Source: Dyella caseinilytica
GTDB lineage: Bacteria; Pseudomonadota; Gammaproteobacteria; Xanthomonadales; Rhodanobacteraceae
Assembly: GCF_016865235.1 (NCBI RefSeq)
Contig: NZ_CP064030.1
Coordinates: 1,550,001-1,614,000, forward strand
DNA: 64,000 bases
Direction: 5' to 3'
The translations under genes and the position numbers were made by a program. Positions 36,107 through 43,808 of the stretch are shown here, in pieces; the first letter of the stretch is position 1; every line of letters starts with the position of its first letter. The notes beneath the pieces were generated by a model, which had not been told where the DNA came from, did no database searches, and was given only the letters and a program-made list of their open reading frames with translations.

Positions 36107-36523
36107 ATGCCGACTGGGCCATCCTTGTATGAGTTGCTTTCCGGCCATATTGGCGAGGTTTCGCTGGATACGCATGACGAGGCAACACAGGAGATCCTGA
36201 GCGTGATGGAGAATCTCAAGCAGATTCTTAATACGCGAGCCGGCGCGCTCAAACATCTTCCGGATTATGGGTTGCCGGATCTGAGCCAGATCTATCGTGC
36301 GTTGCCGGCTTCGGCGCACTTGCTGAAAACCCAGATGCAGAAAACGCTGCTGTCTTACGAGCCGCGGATTCGCGCGATTGATCTTGAACTGCTGCAGGAT
36401 ACCGACCCGGGTATGTTGGTCAGCTACGACCTTACCTGTCATTTAAAAAAAGGTGGTTTGGTACGTTACGGCACGCATTTTGAGCCAAGTGGACGGGCTT
36501 TTATGCATCTTCGCGGGCGGTGA
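36107..36523 (+). CDS. tssE: T6SS baseplate protein TssE (gp25-like)
   Basis: TssE (138 residues) is the gp25-like baseplate wedge protein that seeds the sheath. The N-terminal PSLYELLSGHI and HLPDYGLPDLSQIY, and the later YEPRIRAIDLELL, are typical, including the conserved Glu-Pro-Arg. It lies 9 nt after clpV, and its stop overlaps the next start (GTGA). Confidence 0.93.
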   Translation: MPTGPSLYELLSGHIGEVSLDTHDEATQEILSVMENLKQILNTRAGALKHLPDYGLPDLSQIYRALPASAHLLKTQMQKTLLSYEPRIRAIDLELLQDTDPGMLVSYDLTCHLKKGGLVRYGTHFEPSGRAFMHLRGR

Positions 36524-36951
36524 CAGATCGAATGCGTGGCGCTCTGCTGATTGTTTTTCTGCTTGTTTCGGCCGCATGCCATGCCGATTGCATTGATGAG
36601 GCTTCGACCTACCATCAGGTGCATCCTTACATTTTGCGTGCCATTGCGTTTCAGGAGTCGCGCATGAAGCCTTCGGTGGTTAATCGCAATACCGATGGAA
36701 GTACGGATTTTGGGATGATGGGCATCAACTCCGTGCATCTATCGGAACTGGATCGCTATGGCGTGAAACCGCATCAGTTATTCGATCCGTGTGTGAGTGC
36801 CTATGTGGCGGCGTGGTATTTGCGCCAGAAAATGGACAAGTATGGCAATACTTGGCGAGCCGTCGGCGCATACCATTCGGAAACGCCGCAAACGGGCGCT
36901 ATGTATGTGGCGCAGATAAAAAGAATTCTCTATTCCTGGGGTGTGCACTAA
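36520..36951 (+). CDS. IagB-like lytic transglycosylase linked to T6SS
   Basis: This 143-residue exported protein cleaves peptidoglycan glycan strands, probably to let the secretion complex through the wall. A short signal peptide (LLIVFLLVSAACHA) is followed by an SLT domain with ILRAIAFQESRM, where the Glu in QES is the catalytic acid, then GMMGIN and VGAYHSETP. The GTG at 36520 overlaps the tssE stop; an ATG at 36532 is also possible and gives a better signal peptide. It is the last gene of the rightward T6SS run and overlaps the convergent glycosyltransferase by 4 nt. Confidence 0.87.
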   Translation: MTDRMRGALLIVFLLVSAACHADCIDEASTYHQVHPYILRAIAFQESRMKPSVVNRNTDGSTDFGMMGINSVHLSELDRYGVKPHQLFDPCVSAYVAAWYLRQKMDKYGNTWRAVGAYHSETPQTGAMYVAQIKRILYSWGVH

Positions 36952-38003
36952 CGCGAATGGGTGCGGTAGCCCATTGCCTCGGCAGCGGCCTCGAAGCGTT
37001 CGATGACGTCGTTGATCTCGATCAGATCCATCACGCCCGGCCGTTCGATCTTGCTGCCCCACGGAATCTCGCTGGCTGGTTTGCCGAAGTATTTGCGCGA
37101 GGCGGCGTCGTATTTGTCGACGCACCAGCGGCGATCGGAATAGGGGCCTGAGCGTTCCGGATTGCTCGCGGCATGCAGACCGAGCACCTTCATGCCAACT
37201 GTGTTGGCCATATGCATCGGACCCGAATCGGGCGTCAGCAGCAGTTGTCCGCGGCAGAACATCCCCATCAGCTTCTTGAGCGTGTCCTTGCCAGTAAGGT
37301 CTAGCGGCTGATGGCGACAGGCAGCGAGTACTGCATCAGCCATGCTGCGCTCAGCCGGTGAAGGCCCGCCGATCAGCGCGACGCGCCAATACTTGGCCGC
37401 GGCGTGATCCATCACTGCGGCGTAGCGTTGTGGCTGCCAGTTGCGCAAGGTGTGGCTGGAAGTGGGGCTGACCAGCAGCGTGGGTTGATCGCCGGGCAGT
37501 TGCTCCGTTGCCCAGGCATGGTCCTGCTCGCCAATGGGGATATCCCAGCGCACATCCGTTTGTTTCAGGCCAAGCGGTTCGCAGAAACTGCCGATGGCCT
37601 GCAGCACATGCTCGCCGGTGCGGGCTGGGATGCGCTCGTTGATCACCAGCCCGTGCAGATCCTTGGCGCGGGCAGGGTCGTAGCCGATGCGCTGTTTGGC
37701 CTTGATGCCCAGACTCAGTGCGTTCGAACGCAGTGCGACCTGCATGTGCAGCAGGGCATCAAACTGACGTCCACGCAGGGCCGACCATACCTCGCGCATG
37801 CCCGCCCAACCGGCGCCCTTGTCGAAGGTGACGAATTCCACGCCCGGCAGATCGCCCACCAGCTTGCGTTCCAGCTTGCCCACGATCCAGGTCAGCGAGG
37901 TCTGCGGCCATGCCTGCTGCAACGTGCGGACCAGCGGCACCACGTGGGTGACGTCGCCAATAGCGGACGTACGCAGCAGACATATGGATTGGGGAGCGGA
38001 CAT
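36948..38003 (-). CDS. Glycosyltransferase family 9 (heptosyltransferase-like)
   Basis: The 351-residue product resembles LPS core heptosyltransferases (WaaC/WaaF). It has the N-terminal LLRTSAIGDVTHVVPLVRTL, the central LVSPTSSHTLRNWQPQRYAAV and the donor-site stretch LLTPDSGPMHMANTVG followed by LGLHAASNPERSGPY. It should add ADP-heptose to the inner core on the cytoplasmic side. Its neighbour kdkA points to Kdo-heptose core assembly. Which heptosyltransferase it is cannot be decided here. Confidence 0.88.
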   Translation of the reverse strand: MSAPQSICLLRTSAIGDVTHVVPLVRTLQQAWPQTSLTWIVGKLERKLVGDLPGVEFVTFDKGAGWAGMREVWSALRGRQFDALLHMQVALRSNALSLGIKAKQRIGYDPARAKDLHGLVINERIPARTGEHVLQAIGSFCEPLGLKQTDVRWDIPIGEQDHAWATEQLPGDQPTLLVSPTSSHTLRNWQPQRYAAVMDHAAAKYWRVALIGGPSPAERSMADAVLAACRHQPLDLTGKDTLKKLMGMFCRGQLLLTPDSGPMHMANTVGMKVLGLHAASNPERSGPYSDRRWCVDKYDAASRKYFGKPASEIPWGSKIERPGVMDLIEINDVIERFEAAAEAMGYRTHSR

Positions 38004-38019
38004 GTAGAATCTTCGGGCA

Positions 38020-38775
38020 ATGAACCAGAACAGGGCAGCGCCAGCACCGATGCACGAGCAACTGCACCAGGACGCCGAAGGTGTGATTCTGTTCGACGCC
38101 GACCTGTCGCCACAAGTCGATGGCGCCTGGTTCGACCTGGACTACTGGCGGGAGCGTGCCGCCCTTAGCACACTGGGCGGCGGTCGCGGCGGTATCGCCG
38201 TCATTGCCACGCCGGCTGGTGAATGCGTACTGCGGCATTACCGACGTGGCGGCATGGTGGCGGCCTTGATGGGAGATCGCTATCTGTGGACGGGCGCGGA
38301 CCGCACCCGCAGTGTCGCCGAATTCCGCCTCTTGCAGGCCATGGGCAAGCTGGGCTTGCCGGTGCCGCACGTCGTGGCGGCACGTTATCAGCGCGCAGGG
38401 CTGTACTACCGCGCCGATCTGATCACCCGGCGCATTGCCGAGACGGGGACACTGGCCGAATGTCTCGCCGAGGGTCGTCTGGATGCGGAGCTGGCGCAAG
38501 AGGTCGGGGCGCTGGTCGCGCGCTTTCATCGCGAAGGCATCTGGCATGCGGATCTCAATGCGCACAACGTGCTGGTTGCGCCGGCTGCGCTTTACCTGAT
38601 CGACTTTGATCGTGGCCGCATACGTGCGCCCGGAGCAGGTTGGCGCATGGCGAACTTGCAGCGGCTGCGGCGCTCGCTATTCAAGCTCGGCGCAGCCGCC
38701 GATGGTGAGGAAGCTTTTGATCAGAAGATCTGGCCCCCCCTGATGTATGGCTATGAGCGTACGCTAAGCGCATGA
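38020..38775 (+). CDS. kdkA: 3-deoxy-D-manno-octulosonic acid kinase KdkA
   Basis: KdkA phosphorylates a Kdo residue of the LPS inner core. The 251-residue protein has ECVLRHYRRGGMVA, a kinase-like catalytic loop IWHADLNAHNVLV (Asp and Asn) and LIDFDRGR as the metal-binding segment, as in this protein-kinase-fold family. An ATG at 38050 is an alternative start; the first lies only 16 nt from the divergent glycosyltransferase start. The stop overlaps the next gene (ATGA). Confidence 0.9.
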   Translation: MNQNRAAPAPMHEQLHQDAEGVILFDADLSPQVDGAWFDLDYWRERAALSTLGGGRGGIAVIATPAGECVLRHYRRGGMVAALMGDRYLWTGADRTRSVAEFRLLQAMGKLGLPVPHVVAARYQRAGLYYRADLITRRIAETGTLAECLAEGRLDAELAQEVGALVARFHREGIWHADLNAHNVLVAPAALYLIDFDRGRIRAPGAGWRMANLQRLRRSLFKLGAAADGEEAFDQKIWPPLMYGYERTLSA

Positions 38776-39530
38776 ACTGGCATTTGCATTTTCTTGGTAC
38801 GGGCGCTGCGCATGCGGTGGAACTCGGTTCATCATCCGCGGTACTGGAATGCGATGGCAAACCCTTGCTGCTGATCGACTGCGGTCCCGATACGTTGGAC
38901 CGTTATCTGGCCGCCTACGGCGAACCGCCGCAAAACATCTACATCACGCATACGCACATGGATCACGTGGGCGGGATGGAGCGCTTGTTTACGCGTCTGT
39001 GGTTCAACGAAGCCTTGCGTGGCCGCACGCGCGTGTTTGCGCATGCGGCGCTGGTTCCATGGCTGCAGATGCGTGTGGCGGATTACCCCGGCGTGCTGGC
39101 CGAAGGTGGTGTGAACTACTGGGAAGCATTCCGGCTGGTGCCGTGCTCACGCGGGCTCTGGTTGGATGGCCTGTGGTTCGACGTGTTTGCAACGCGGCAC
39201 CATCGGCCGGACACATCGTTCGGCATTGGCTTGCATGGAAGTTTTGTCTTTACCGGTGACACACGTCCGATTCCGGAAGTGTTGGCGCATTACGCAGCAG
39301 AGCCGGCGCTGATTGCCCACGATTGCGGTCTGGTTGGCAATCCTTCCCATACCGGCATCGACGATATCGAACGCGAATACGATGCCGCCCTGCGCTCACG
39401 TTTGCTGCTGTACCACTACGGCAGTGCTGCGGATGGCGCGGCGTTGGCCGCTCGCGGATATCGCATTGCGAGCACCGGACAGCACATCGCGCTGGCCGCT
39501 CCGCTGCCCCCGCGACCGGACGCCGGCTGA
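38772..39530 (+). CDS. MBL-fold metallo-hydrolase
   Basis: This 252-residue cytoplasmic metallo-beta-lactamase-fold protein has the metal motif ITHTHMDHVGG (HxHxDH), a middle His-rich ATRHHRPDTSFG and FTGDTRPIPE carrying the bridging Asp. The layout recalls RNase Z/ElaC-like or phosphodiesterase enzymes, but the substrate is not clear. It is coupled to kdkA by a 4-nt overlap. Confidence 0.82.
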   Translation: MNWHLHFLGTGAAHAVELGSSSAVLECDGKPLLLIDCGPDTLDRYLAAYGEPPQNIYITHTHMDHVGGMERLFTRLWFNEALRGRTRVFAHAALVPWLQMRVADYPGVLAEGGVNYWEAFRLVPCSRGLWLDGLWFDVFATRHHRPDTSFGIGLHGSFVFTGDTRPIPEVLAHYAAEPALIAHDCGLVGNPSHTGIDDIEREYDAALRSRLLLYHYGSAADGAALAARGYRIASTGQHIALAAPLPPRPDAG

Positions 39531-39614
39531 ATCTCTCTCTTGTCTGAGTCAGGCCCAGACGCTATCCTTCCGCTTCTTTGCCGGGCTTGTGACGGCAAAA
39601 AGGGTTTTGCGTCC

Positions 39615-39707
39615 GGAGAGGTGTCCGAGTGGTTGAAGGAGCACGCCTGGAAAGTGTGTATACGGCTTATACCCGTATCGCGGGTTCGAATCCCGCCCTC
39701 TCCGCCA
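39615..39707 (+). tRNA. tRNA-Ser(GGA)
   Basis: A full cloverleaf can be drawn. The acceptor GGAGAGG pairs with CCTCTCC. The anticodon stem CACGC/GTGTG holds the loop CTGGAAA with anticodon GGA. A long variable arm, typical of serine tRNA, is followed by GGGTTCGAATCCC as T-arm and an encoded CCA end. Confidence 0.97.
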
Positions 39708-39786
39708 GCGCAATCATGGTTGAAACTGGCTACGCCTTGAAGTCATCGGGTTAGACGCCAGTTTCAGGCTTGAAACCCACGTCTAT

Positions 39787-39898
39787 GGTGGCCCCGTCGG
39801 TCCCCCCGCGACGATAGTCCGCAAATCCCGCCAGGTCCGGAAGGAAGCAACGGTAGTGGATGATTCGGGTGCCGGGGTGTGGCTGGCGGGGCCGCCGC
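39787..39898 (+). ncRNA. ffs: 4.5S signal recognition particle RNA
   Basis: The core AGGTCCGGAAGGAAGCAACG with its GGAA tetraloop and asymmetric-loop bases is diagnostic of bacterial SRP RNA. Ends GGTGGCCCCG and CGGGGCCGCC pair. A TTTT follows at about 39899. It binds Ffh to target nascent membrane proteins. It lies between tRNA-Ser and dnaX, as I recall from related genomes. Confidence 0.93.
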
Positions 39899-39989
39899 CT
39901 TTTGTGCCCGGCGACGCCGTCGCATGACTTGCCTTGAGCGACTTGGCACAATCGGCTTCTAGCCCTCTGCCTCAGAGCATTCCCAACGC

Positions 39990-41666
39990 ATGTCCTATCA
40001 GGTACTCGCGCGTAAATGGCGCCCCCGCAAGTTCGCTGAACTGGTCGGTCAGGAACACGTGGTACGCGCCTTGACCAACGCCTTGGACAGTGGGCGCATG
40101 CACCATGCCTATCTGTTCACCGGCACCCGTGGCGTCGGCAAGACGACCATCGCGCGCATCTTCGCCAAGTCGCTCAATTGCGAGCGTGGCGAATCGGCTG
40201 ATCCCTGCGGCGAATGCGCGGTCTGTACCGCGGTCGATGCCGGACGTTTCGTCGATCTGCTGGAAATCGACGCGGCCAGCAACACCGGCGTGGACGACGT
40301 ACGTGAAGTGATCGAGAACGCACAGTACGCACCTGCGCGCGGTCGCTTCAAGGTCTACCTGGTGGACGAAGTGCACATGCTGTCCAAGCCAGCCTTCAAC
40401 GCCTTGCTGAAGACGTTGGAAGAGCCACCGCCGCATGTGAAGTTCCTGCTGGCGACGACCGATCCGCAAAAGCTGCCCGTGACGGTGCTATCGCGTTGCC
40501 TGCGCTTCAATCTCAAGCGCCTGTTGCCCGATCAGATTGCCGGCCAGATGCATCACATCCTCGGTGCCGAGCATATCGAGTATGAGGATGCCGCCATCGC
40601 TGAGCTGGCGCGCGCCGCCGATGGCTCGCTGCGCGATGGTCTGTCCTTGCTGGACCAGGCCATCGCCTATGGCGGTGGTTCGCTGAAGGCAGACGAGGTC
40701 CGGGCGATGCTTGGCAGCGTGGAACGCGGGCAGGTGCTCGGCGTGCTCGGTGCACTGGCTGCTGGCGACGGACAGGCCTTGATGGTGGAGTGCGCGCGTA
40801 TTGCGTCGTTCTCACCGGATTTTGGCAGCGTGCTGGATGATCTTGCCGCAGCGCTGCACCGTATCCAGTTGATCCAACTGGTGCCCGGTTACCAGCCGGA
40901 TGCCAACGATGGCGACAGTCATGCACTGATCGGCCTTGCCGAACGGATGACGGCCGAAGACGTGCAGCTTTACTACCAGATCGCCACCGCCGGAAGGCGT
41001 GATCTTGCCTTGGCGCCTGATACCCGCACCGGCTTCGAGATGGCCTTGCTGCGCATGTTGGCGTTTCGTCCGTCCGATGATGCAGCTCCTGCAGCTCCTT
41101 CCAGTGGACAGCGAGTGATGCCGCCAGCGCCGCCACAGCGCGCGCCGATGGCATCATCCGCGCCCGTTGTTCCACCAAGCGCACAACCGCCTCGCCATGA
41201 AGCTGCTGCGGTTCCCTATCCCGCGCCATCGCGAGCGCCTACGCCTGCCGCGCCCGTTCAACGCATGGCGGATGCGGGTGGTTTGCCGGATTGGGAAAGT
41301 CTGATTCAGCGTGCCGACCTTCGCGGGCCGCTTGGCCAGCTCGCGCAGAATTGCGCTTTGCAGGGCAGGGATGGCAATACGATGATCCTGGCATTGCAGC
41401 CAACCTATATGCACCTGGCCGTCGAGCCGATCGTGAGCCAGATTGCCGATCGTCTCAGCGATGTCGTGGGTCAGCCGATCAAGCTGCGTTTCGTCAGCGA
41501 CAGCCAGAGCGCTGCACATACCCCGGCGGCACGCGCAGCCGTCGCACGCAGCGAAGCACAGTCCGCTGCCGAAGCGTCGATCGAAGGCGATCCGGTGGCG
41601 CAAGCTTTGAAACGCGAATTTGGTGCGCGTGTGGTGCCGCAATCCATCAAACCATTTGAATCCTGA
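39990..41666 (+). CDS. dnaX: DNA polymerase III tau/gamma subunit DnaX
   Basis: DnaX is the clamp-loader ATPase that also couples polymerases to the helicase. The 558-residue protein has Walker A GTRGVGKTT (about 45-53), the zinc-binding cysteines CERG...CGECAVC (about 64-79), Walker B VYLVDEVHML and sensor SRCLRF. A Pro/Ala-rich linker (about 365-430) is followed by the tau-specific C-terminal domain. No A-rich slippery heptamer is seen near the linker, so a frameshifted gamma form is not supported. Confidence 0.96.
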   Translation: MSYQVLARKWRPRKFAELVGQEHVVRALTNALDSGRMHHAYLFTGTRGVGKTTIARIFAKSLNCERGESADPCGECAVCTAVDAGRFVDLLEIDAASNTGVDDVREVIENAQYAPARGRFKVYLVDEVHMLSKPAFNALLKTLEEPPPHVKFLLATTDPQKLPVTVLSRCLRFNLKRLLPDQIAGQMHHILGAEHIEYEDAAIAELARAADGSLRDGLSLLDQAIAYGGGSLKADEVRAMLGSVERGQVLGVLGALAAGDGQALMVECARIASFSPDFGSVLDDLAAALHRIQLIQLVPGYQPDANDGDSHALIGLAERMTAEDVQLYYQIATAGRRDLALAPDTRTGFEMALLRMLAFRPSDDAAPAAPSSGQRVMPPAPPQRAPMASSAPVVPPSAQPPRHEAAAVPYPAPSRAPTPAAPVQRMADAGGLPDWESLIQRADLRGPLGQLAQNCALQGRDGNTMILALQPTYMHLAVEPIVSQIADRLSDVVGQPIKLRFVSDSQSAAHTPAARAAVARSEAQSAAEASIEGDPVAQALKREFGARVVPQSIKPFES

Positions 41667-41684
41667 TATTTCGGAGTAAACGTC

Positions 41685-42008
41685 ATGAGAGGACAACTTG
41701 GCCAGCTGATGCAGCAGGCGCAGCGTATGCAGGAAGACATGAAGCGCGCGCAGGAAGAGATTGCCAAGCTTGAAGTCACCGGCAGTTCCGGTGGTGGCCT
41801 GGTCAGCGTCGTGATGAGCGGCGCGCACGAAGTGCGCCGCGTGCAGATCGATCGCAAACTATTTGCCGATGATCCGGAGATGGCTGAAGACTTGGTTGCC
41901 GCGGCGATCAACGATGCGGTGAACAAGGTGGCCGAGGCCAGCAAGAACAAGCTCGGTGGTGTCACCGCCGGGATGAACCTGCCGCCTGGTTTCAAGATGC
42001 CGTTTTGA
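41685..42008 (+). CDS. ybaB: YbaB/EbfC family nucleoid-associated protein
   Basis: This 107-residue DNA-binding protein has an N-terminal coiled helix (QLMQQAQRMQEDMKRAQEEI), the conserved GLVSVVMSGAHEVRRVQID and a C-terminal GMNLPPGFKMPF. The dnaX-ybaB-recR order is conserved in many bacteria. An 18-nt gap follows dnaX. Confidence 0.95.
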   Translation: MRGQLGQLMQQAQRMQEDMKRAQEEIAKLEVTGSSGGGLVSVVMSGAHEVRRVQIDRKLFADDPEMAEDLVAAAINDAVNKVAEASKNKLGGVTAGMNLPPGFKMPF

Positions 42009-42023
42009 TACGTCACATTCATT

Positions 42024-42121
42024 CCCTCTTCCTTGGGAGAGGGTTAGGGTGAGGGAGCCATCTTGTGTTGAAGTTTGAAGCAAGCACAGCCCTTCATCCC
42101 CGCCCTCACCCTTGAGGAGAG
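42024..42121. repeat. Palindromic intergenic repeat (REP-like)
   Basis: Between ybaB and recR, CCCTCT/AGAGGG forms one hairpin (42024-42043). GGGTGAGGG (42047-42055) pairs perfectly with CCCTCACCC (42113-42121) across 57 nt. The GAGAGGGTTAGGGTGAGGG wording resembles widespread proteobacterial intergenic palindromes. No other full copy was noticed in this window. Confidence 0.6.
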
Positions 42122-42132
42122 CGTAAAGGTCT

Positions 42133-42732
42133 ATGAGCTCATCCCCTCTGCTCAGTGAACTGATCGAAGCCCTGCGCTGCTTGCCCGGCGTAGGCGGCAA
42201 GAGTGCGCAACGCATGGCCTTTCATTTATTGGAGCGCGAACGCGAGCGCGGCTTGAAGCTCGCCGCAGTGCTGCAACAGGCCATGCAGAACATCGGTCAT
42301 TGCACGCGCTGCCGCAATTTCAGTGAAACGCCAGTGTGCTCCATCTGCGCTAGCGCCAGTCGCGATCGGCACGTGCTCTGCGTGGTTGAATCGCCCACTG
42401 ATCTGGCAGCGATCGAACAAGCAACCGGTTATCGCGGCCAGTATTTCGTACTGATGGGGCGGCTTTCGCCACTCGATGGTCTCGGGCCCGAGGAACTTGG
42501 TCTGGGTTTGTTGAGCGAGCGTCTGGCCGAAGGCGACGTGGAAGAGCTGATTCTCGCCACCAATCCGACTGTCGAAGGCGAGGCTACCGCACATTATCTG
42601 GCGCAACTGGCGCGCGCAGCGGGCATCCGGCCGACCCGGCTGGCGCACGGGGTCCCGTTGGGTGGTGAACTGGAATACGTCGACCGCGGCACCCTCGCGC
42701 ATGCTTTCGGTAGCCGGCAATCCGTGGAATAA
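42133..42732 (+). CDS. recR: Recombination mediator RecR
   Basis: RecR acts with RecFO to load RecA on gapped DNA. The 199-residue protein has an N-terminal helix-hairpin-helix (LPGVGGKSAQRMAFHLL), a zinc finger with Cys57, Cys60, Cys69 and Cys72, and a Toprim domain (VLCVVESPTDLAAIE, LILATNPTVEGEATA). Length is typical. Confidence 0.97.
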   Translation: MSSSPLLSELIEALRCLPGVGGKSAQRMAFHLLERERERGLKLAAVLQQAMQNIGHCTRCRNFSETPVCSICASASRDRHVLCVVESPTDLAAIEQATGYRGQYFVLMGRLSPLDGLGPEELGLGLLSERLAEGDVEELILATNPTVEGEATAHYLAQLARAAGIRPTRLAHGVPLGGELEYVDRGTLAHAFGSRQSVE

Positions 42733-42758
42733 CCTGCACACAGCGAAGGAAAACACTT

Positions 42759-43103
42759 ATGGGTGACACCATCTTCGGCAAGATCGTTCGTCACGAAATT
42801 CCCGCTGATATCGTTTTTGAGAACGATGAGGTGTTGGCCTTCCGTGATCTCAATCCGCAGGCGCCGGTCCATGTGCTGTTCGTGCCCAAGCGGACCATCG
42901 CCACGTTGAACGATGCCACCGGGGCCGACGCAGAACTGCTTGGCAAACTGCTGCTCGCTGCTGCCAGTTATGCGAAGCAGGAAGGTTTCGACAAGGAAGG
43001 CTATCGCACTGTCATCAATTGCAATGAGCATGGCGGTCAGACCGTGTTTCACCTGCATGTGCACCTGCTCGCAGGCCGTCGTATGACCTGGCCGCCGGGC
43101 TGA
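42759..43103 (+). CDS. HIT family nucleotide-binding hydrolase (HinT-like)
   Basis: This 114-residue histidine-triad protein has IFGKIVRHEIPADIVFEND at the start and the HLHVHLL triad near the C-terminus. Such enzymes hydrolyse AMP-lysine-type phosphoramidates. A strong bidirectional terminator follows. Confidence 0.93.
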   Translation: MGDTIFGKIVRHEIPADIVFENDEVLAFRDLNPQAPVHVLFVPKRTIATLNDATGADAELLGKLLLAAASYAKQEGFDKEGYRTVINCNEHGGQTVFHLHVHLLAGRRMTWPPG

Positions 43104-43128
43104 TTCGCAGCGCTTTTTAGCGAGGTAC

Positions 43129-43157
43129 AAAAAACGCCGGCAGATGCCGGCGTTTTT
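43129..43157. terminator. Bidirectional Rho-independent terminator
   Basis: A perfect 7-bp stem CGCCGGC/GCCGGCG with AGAT loop is flanked by AAAAAA on the left and TTTTT on the right, so it can terminate the HIT gene (+) and the Slp gene (-). Confidence 0.88.
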
Positions 43158-43176
43158 CATCAGGTGATCAGAACGA

Positions 43177-43758
43177 TCAGCGGTGGCGAACCACGATGAC
43201 CGGCGGTGCGTACCAGCCGCCGCCCCAGCCCCAACCGCCACCCCAACCCCAGCCTGGACCCCAATACGGGCCCCAGAAGGGATCATACCAGCCCGGGCCA
43301 TACGGATAGCCTGCGTAAATCTGACGCTTCGGCCACAGGTAGACCACATTGGTTTCCACGCGCGGATAGGCGTAATCGTAATCACCCACCTTGCGGGTCA
43401 TGGTGCCCTGGATGGTGCCAGTGACAGTGATCTCGCGGCCCGGCTTGAACACTTCCGGATCATAGAAGCCGGAGCGGCAGGCGACGAAGCGGCCCTGGCT
43501 GTTGTTGTTGTCGCGGACCGGACGCGCCTGGCTATCAAGCGGGCGACCCAGTACATAGAAGCAGGTCGACTGCTGACCAGGCTCGGTGCTGATGATGTCA
43601 CCACCCCAGCGCACCTGCGTGCCGTTAGCCGGGGCCTGCTGGGCATTCAGTGATGAGATGTTGGCGTAGTTGCCCTGCAGCGGCTGTGGCACGGTGGCGC
43701 ACGCGGCCATCAAGGTGCCGACCGCAGCGAGGCTGAGAATTCGGAAAAGGGGAGACAT
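43177..43758 (-). CDS. Slp family outer-membrane lipoprotein
   Basis: This 193-residue Slp-like lipoprotein has lipobox LMAAC (Cys20). The Slp domain includes QVRWGGDIISTEP and GRFVACRSGFYDPEVFKPG. The C-terminal ~35 residues are almost only Gly, Trp, Tyr and Pro (GPYWGPGWGWGGGWGWGGGW). ATG 43758 is chosen because GGAG lies just upstream; the frame reaches 43776. E. coli Slp is a starvation-induced lipoprotein, but the role here is unknown. Confidence 0.85.
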   Translation of the reverse strand: MSPLFRILSLAAVGTLMAACATVPQPLQGNYANISSLNAQQAPANGTQVRWGGDIISTEPGQQSTCFYVLGRPLDSQARPVRDNNNSQGRFVACRSGFYDPEVFKPGREITVTGTIQGTMTRKVGDYDYAYPRVETNVVYLWPKRQIYAGYPYGPGWYDPFWGPYWGPGWGWGGGWGWGGGWYAPPVIVVRHR

Positions 43759-43808
43759 GGTGTGTTTCTCCATCATGGGCGGTTACATGCTACATCGTCG
43801 CGCGCAGC

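Noticed and set aside
39615..39707. tRNA-Ser as attachment site for the T6SS island
   Set aside because: The island ends about 2.7 kb earlier, there is no integrase, and I found no repeat of the tRNA 3' end near 8600.
41000..41300. Programmed frameshift in dnaX for gamma
   Set aside because: No A AAA AAG-like heptamer or long A-run around the linker.
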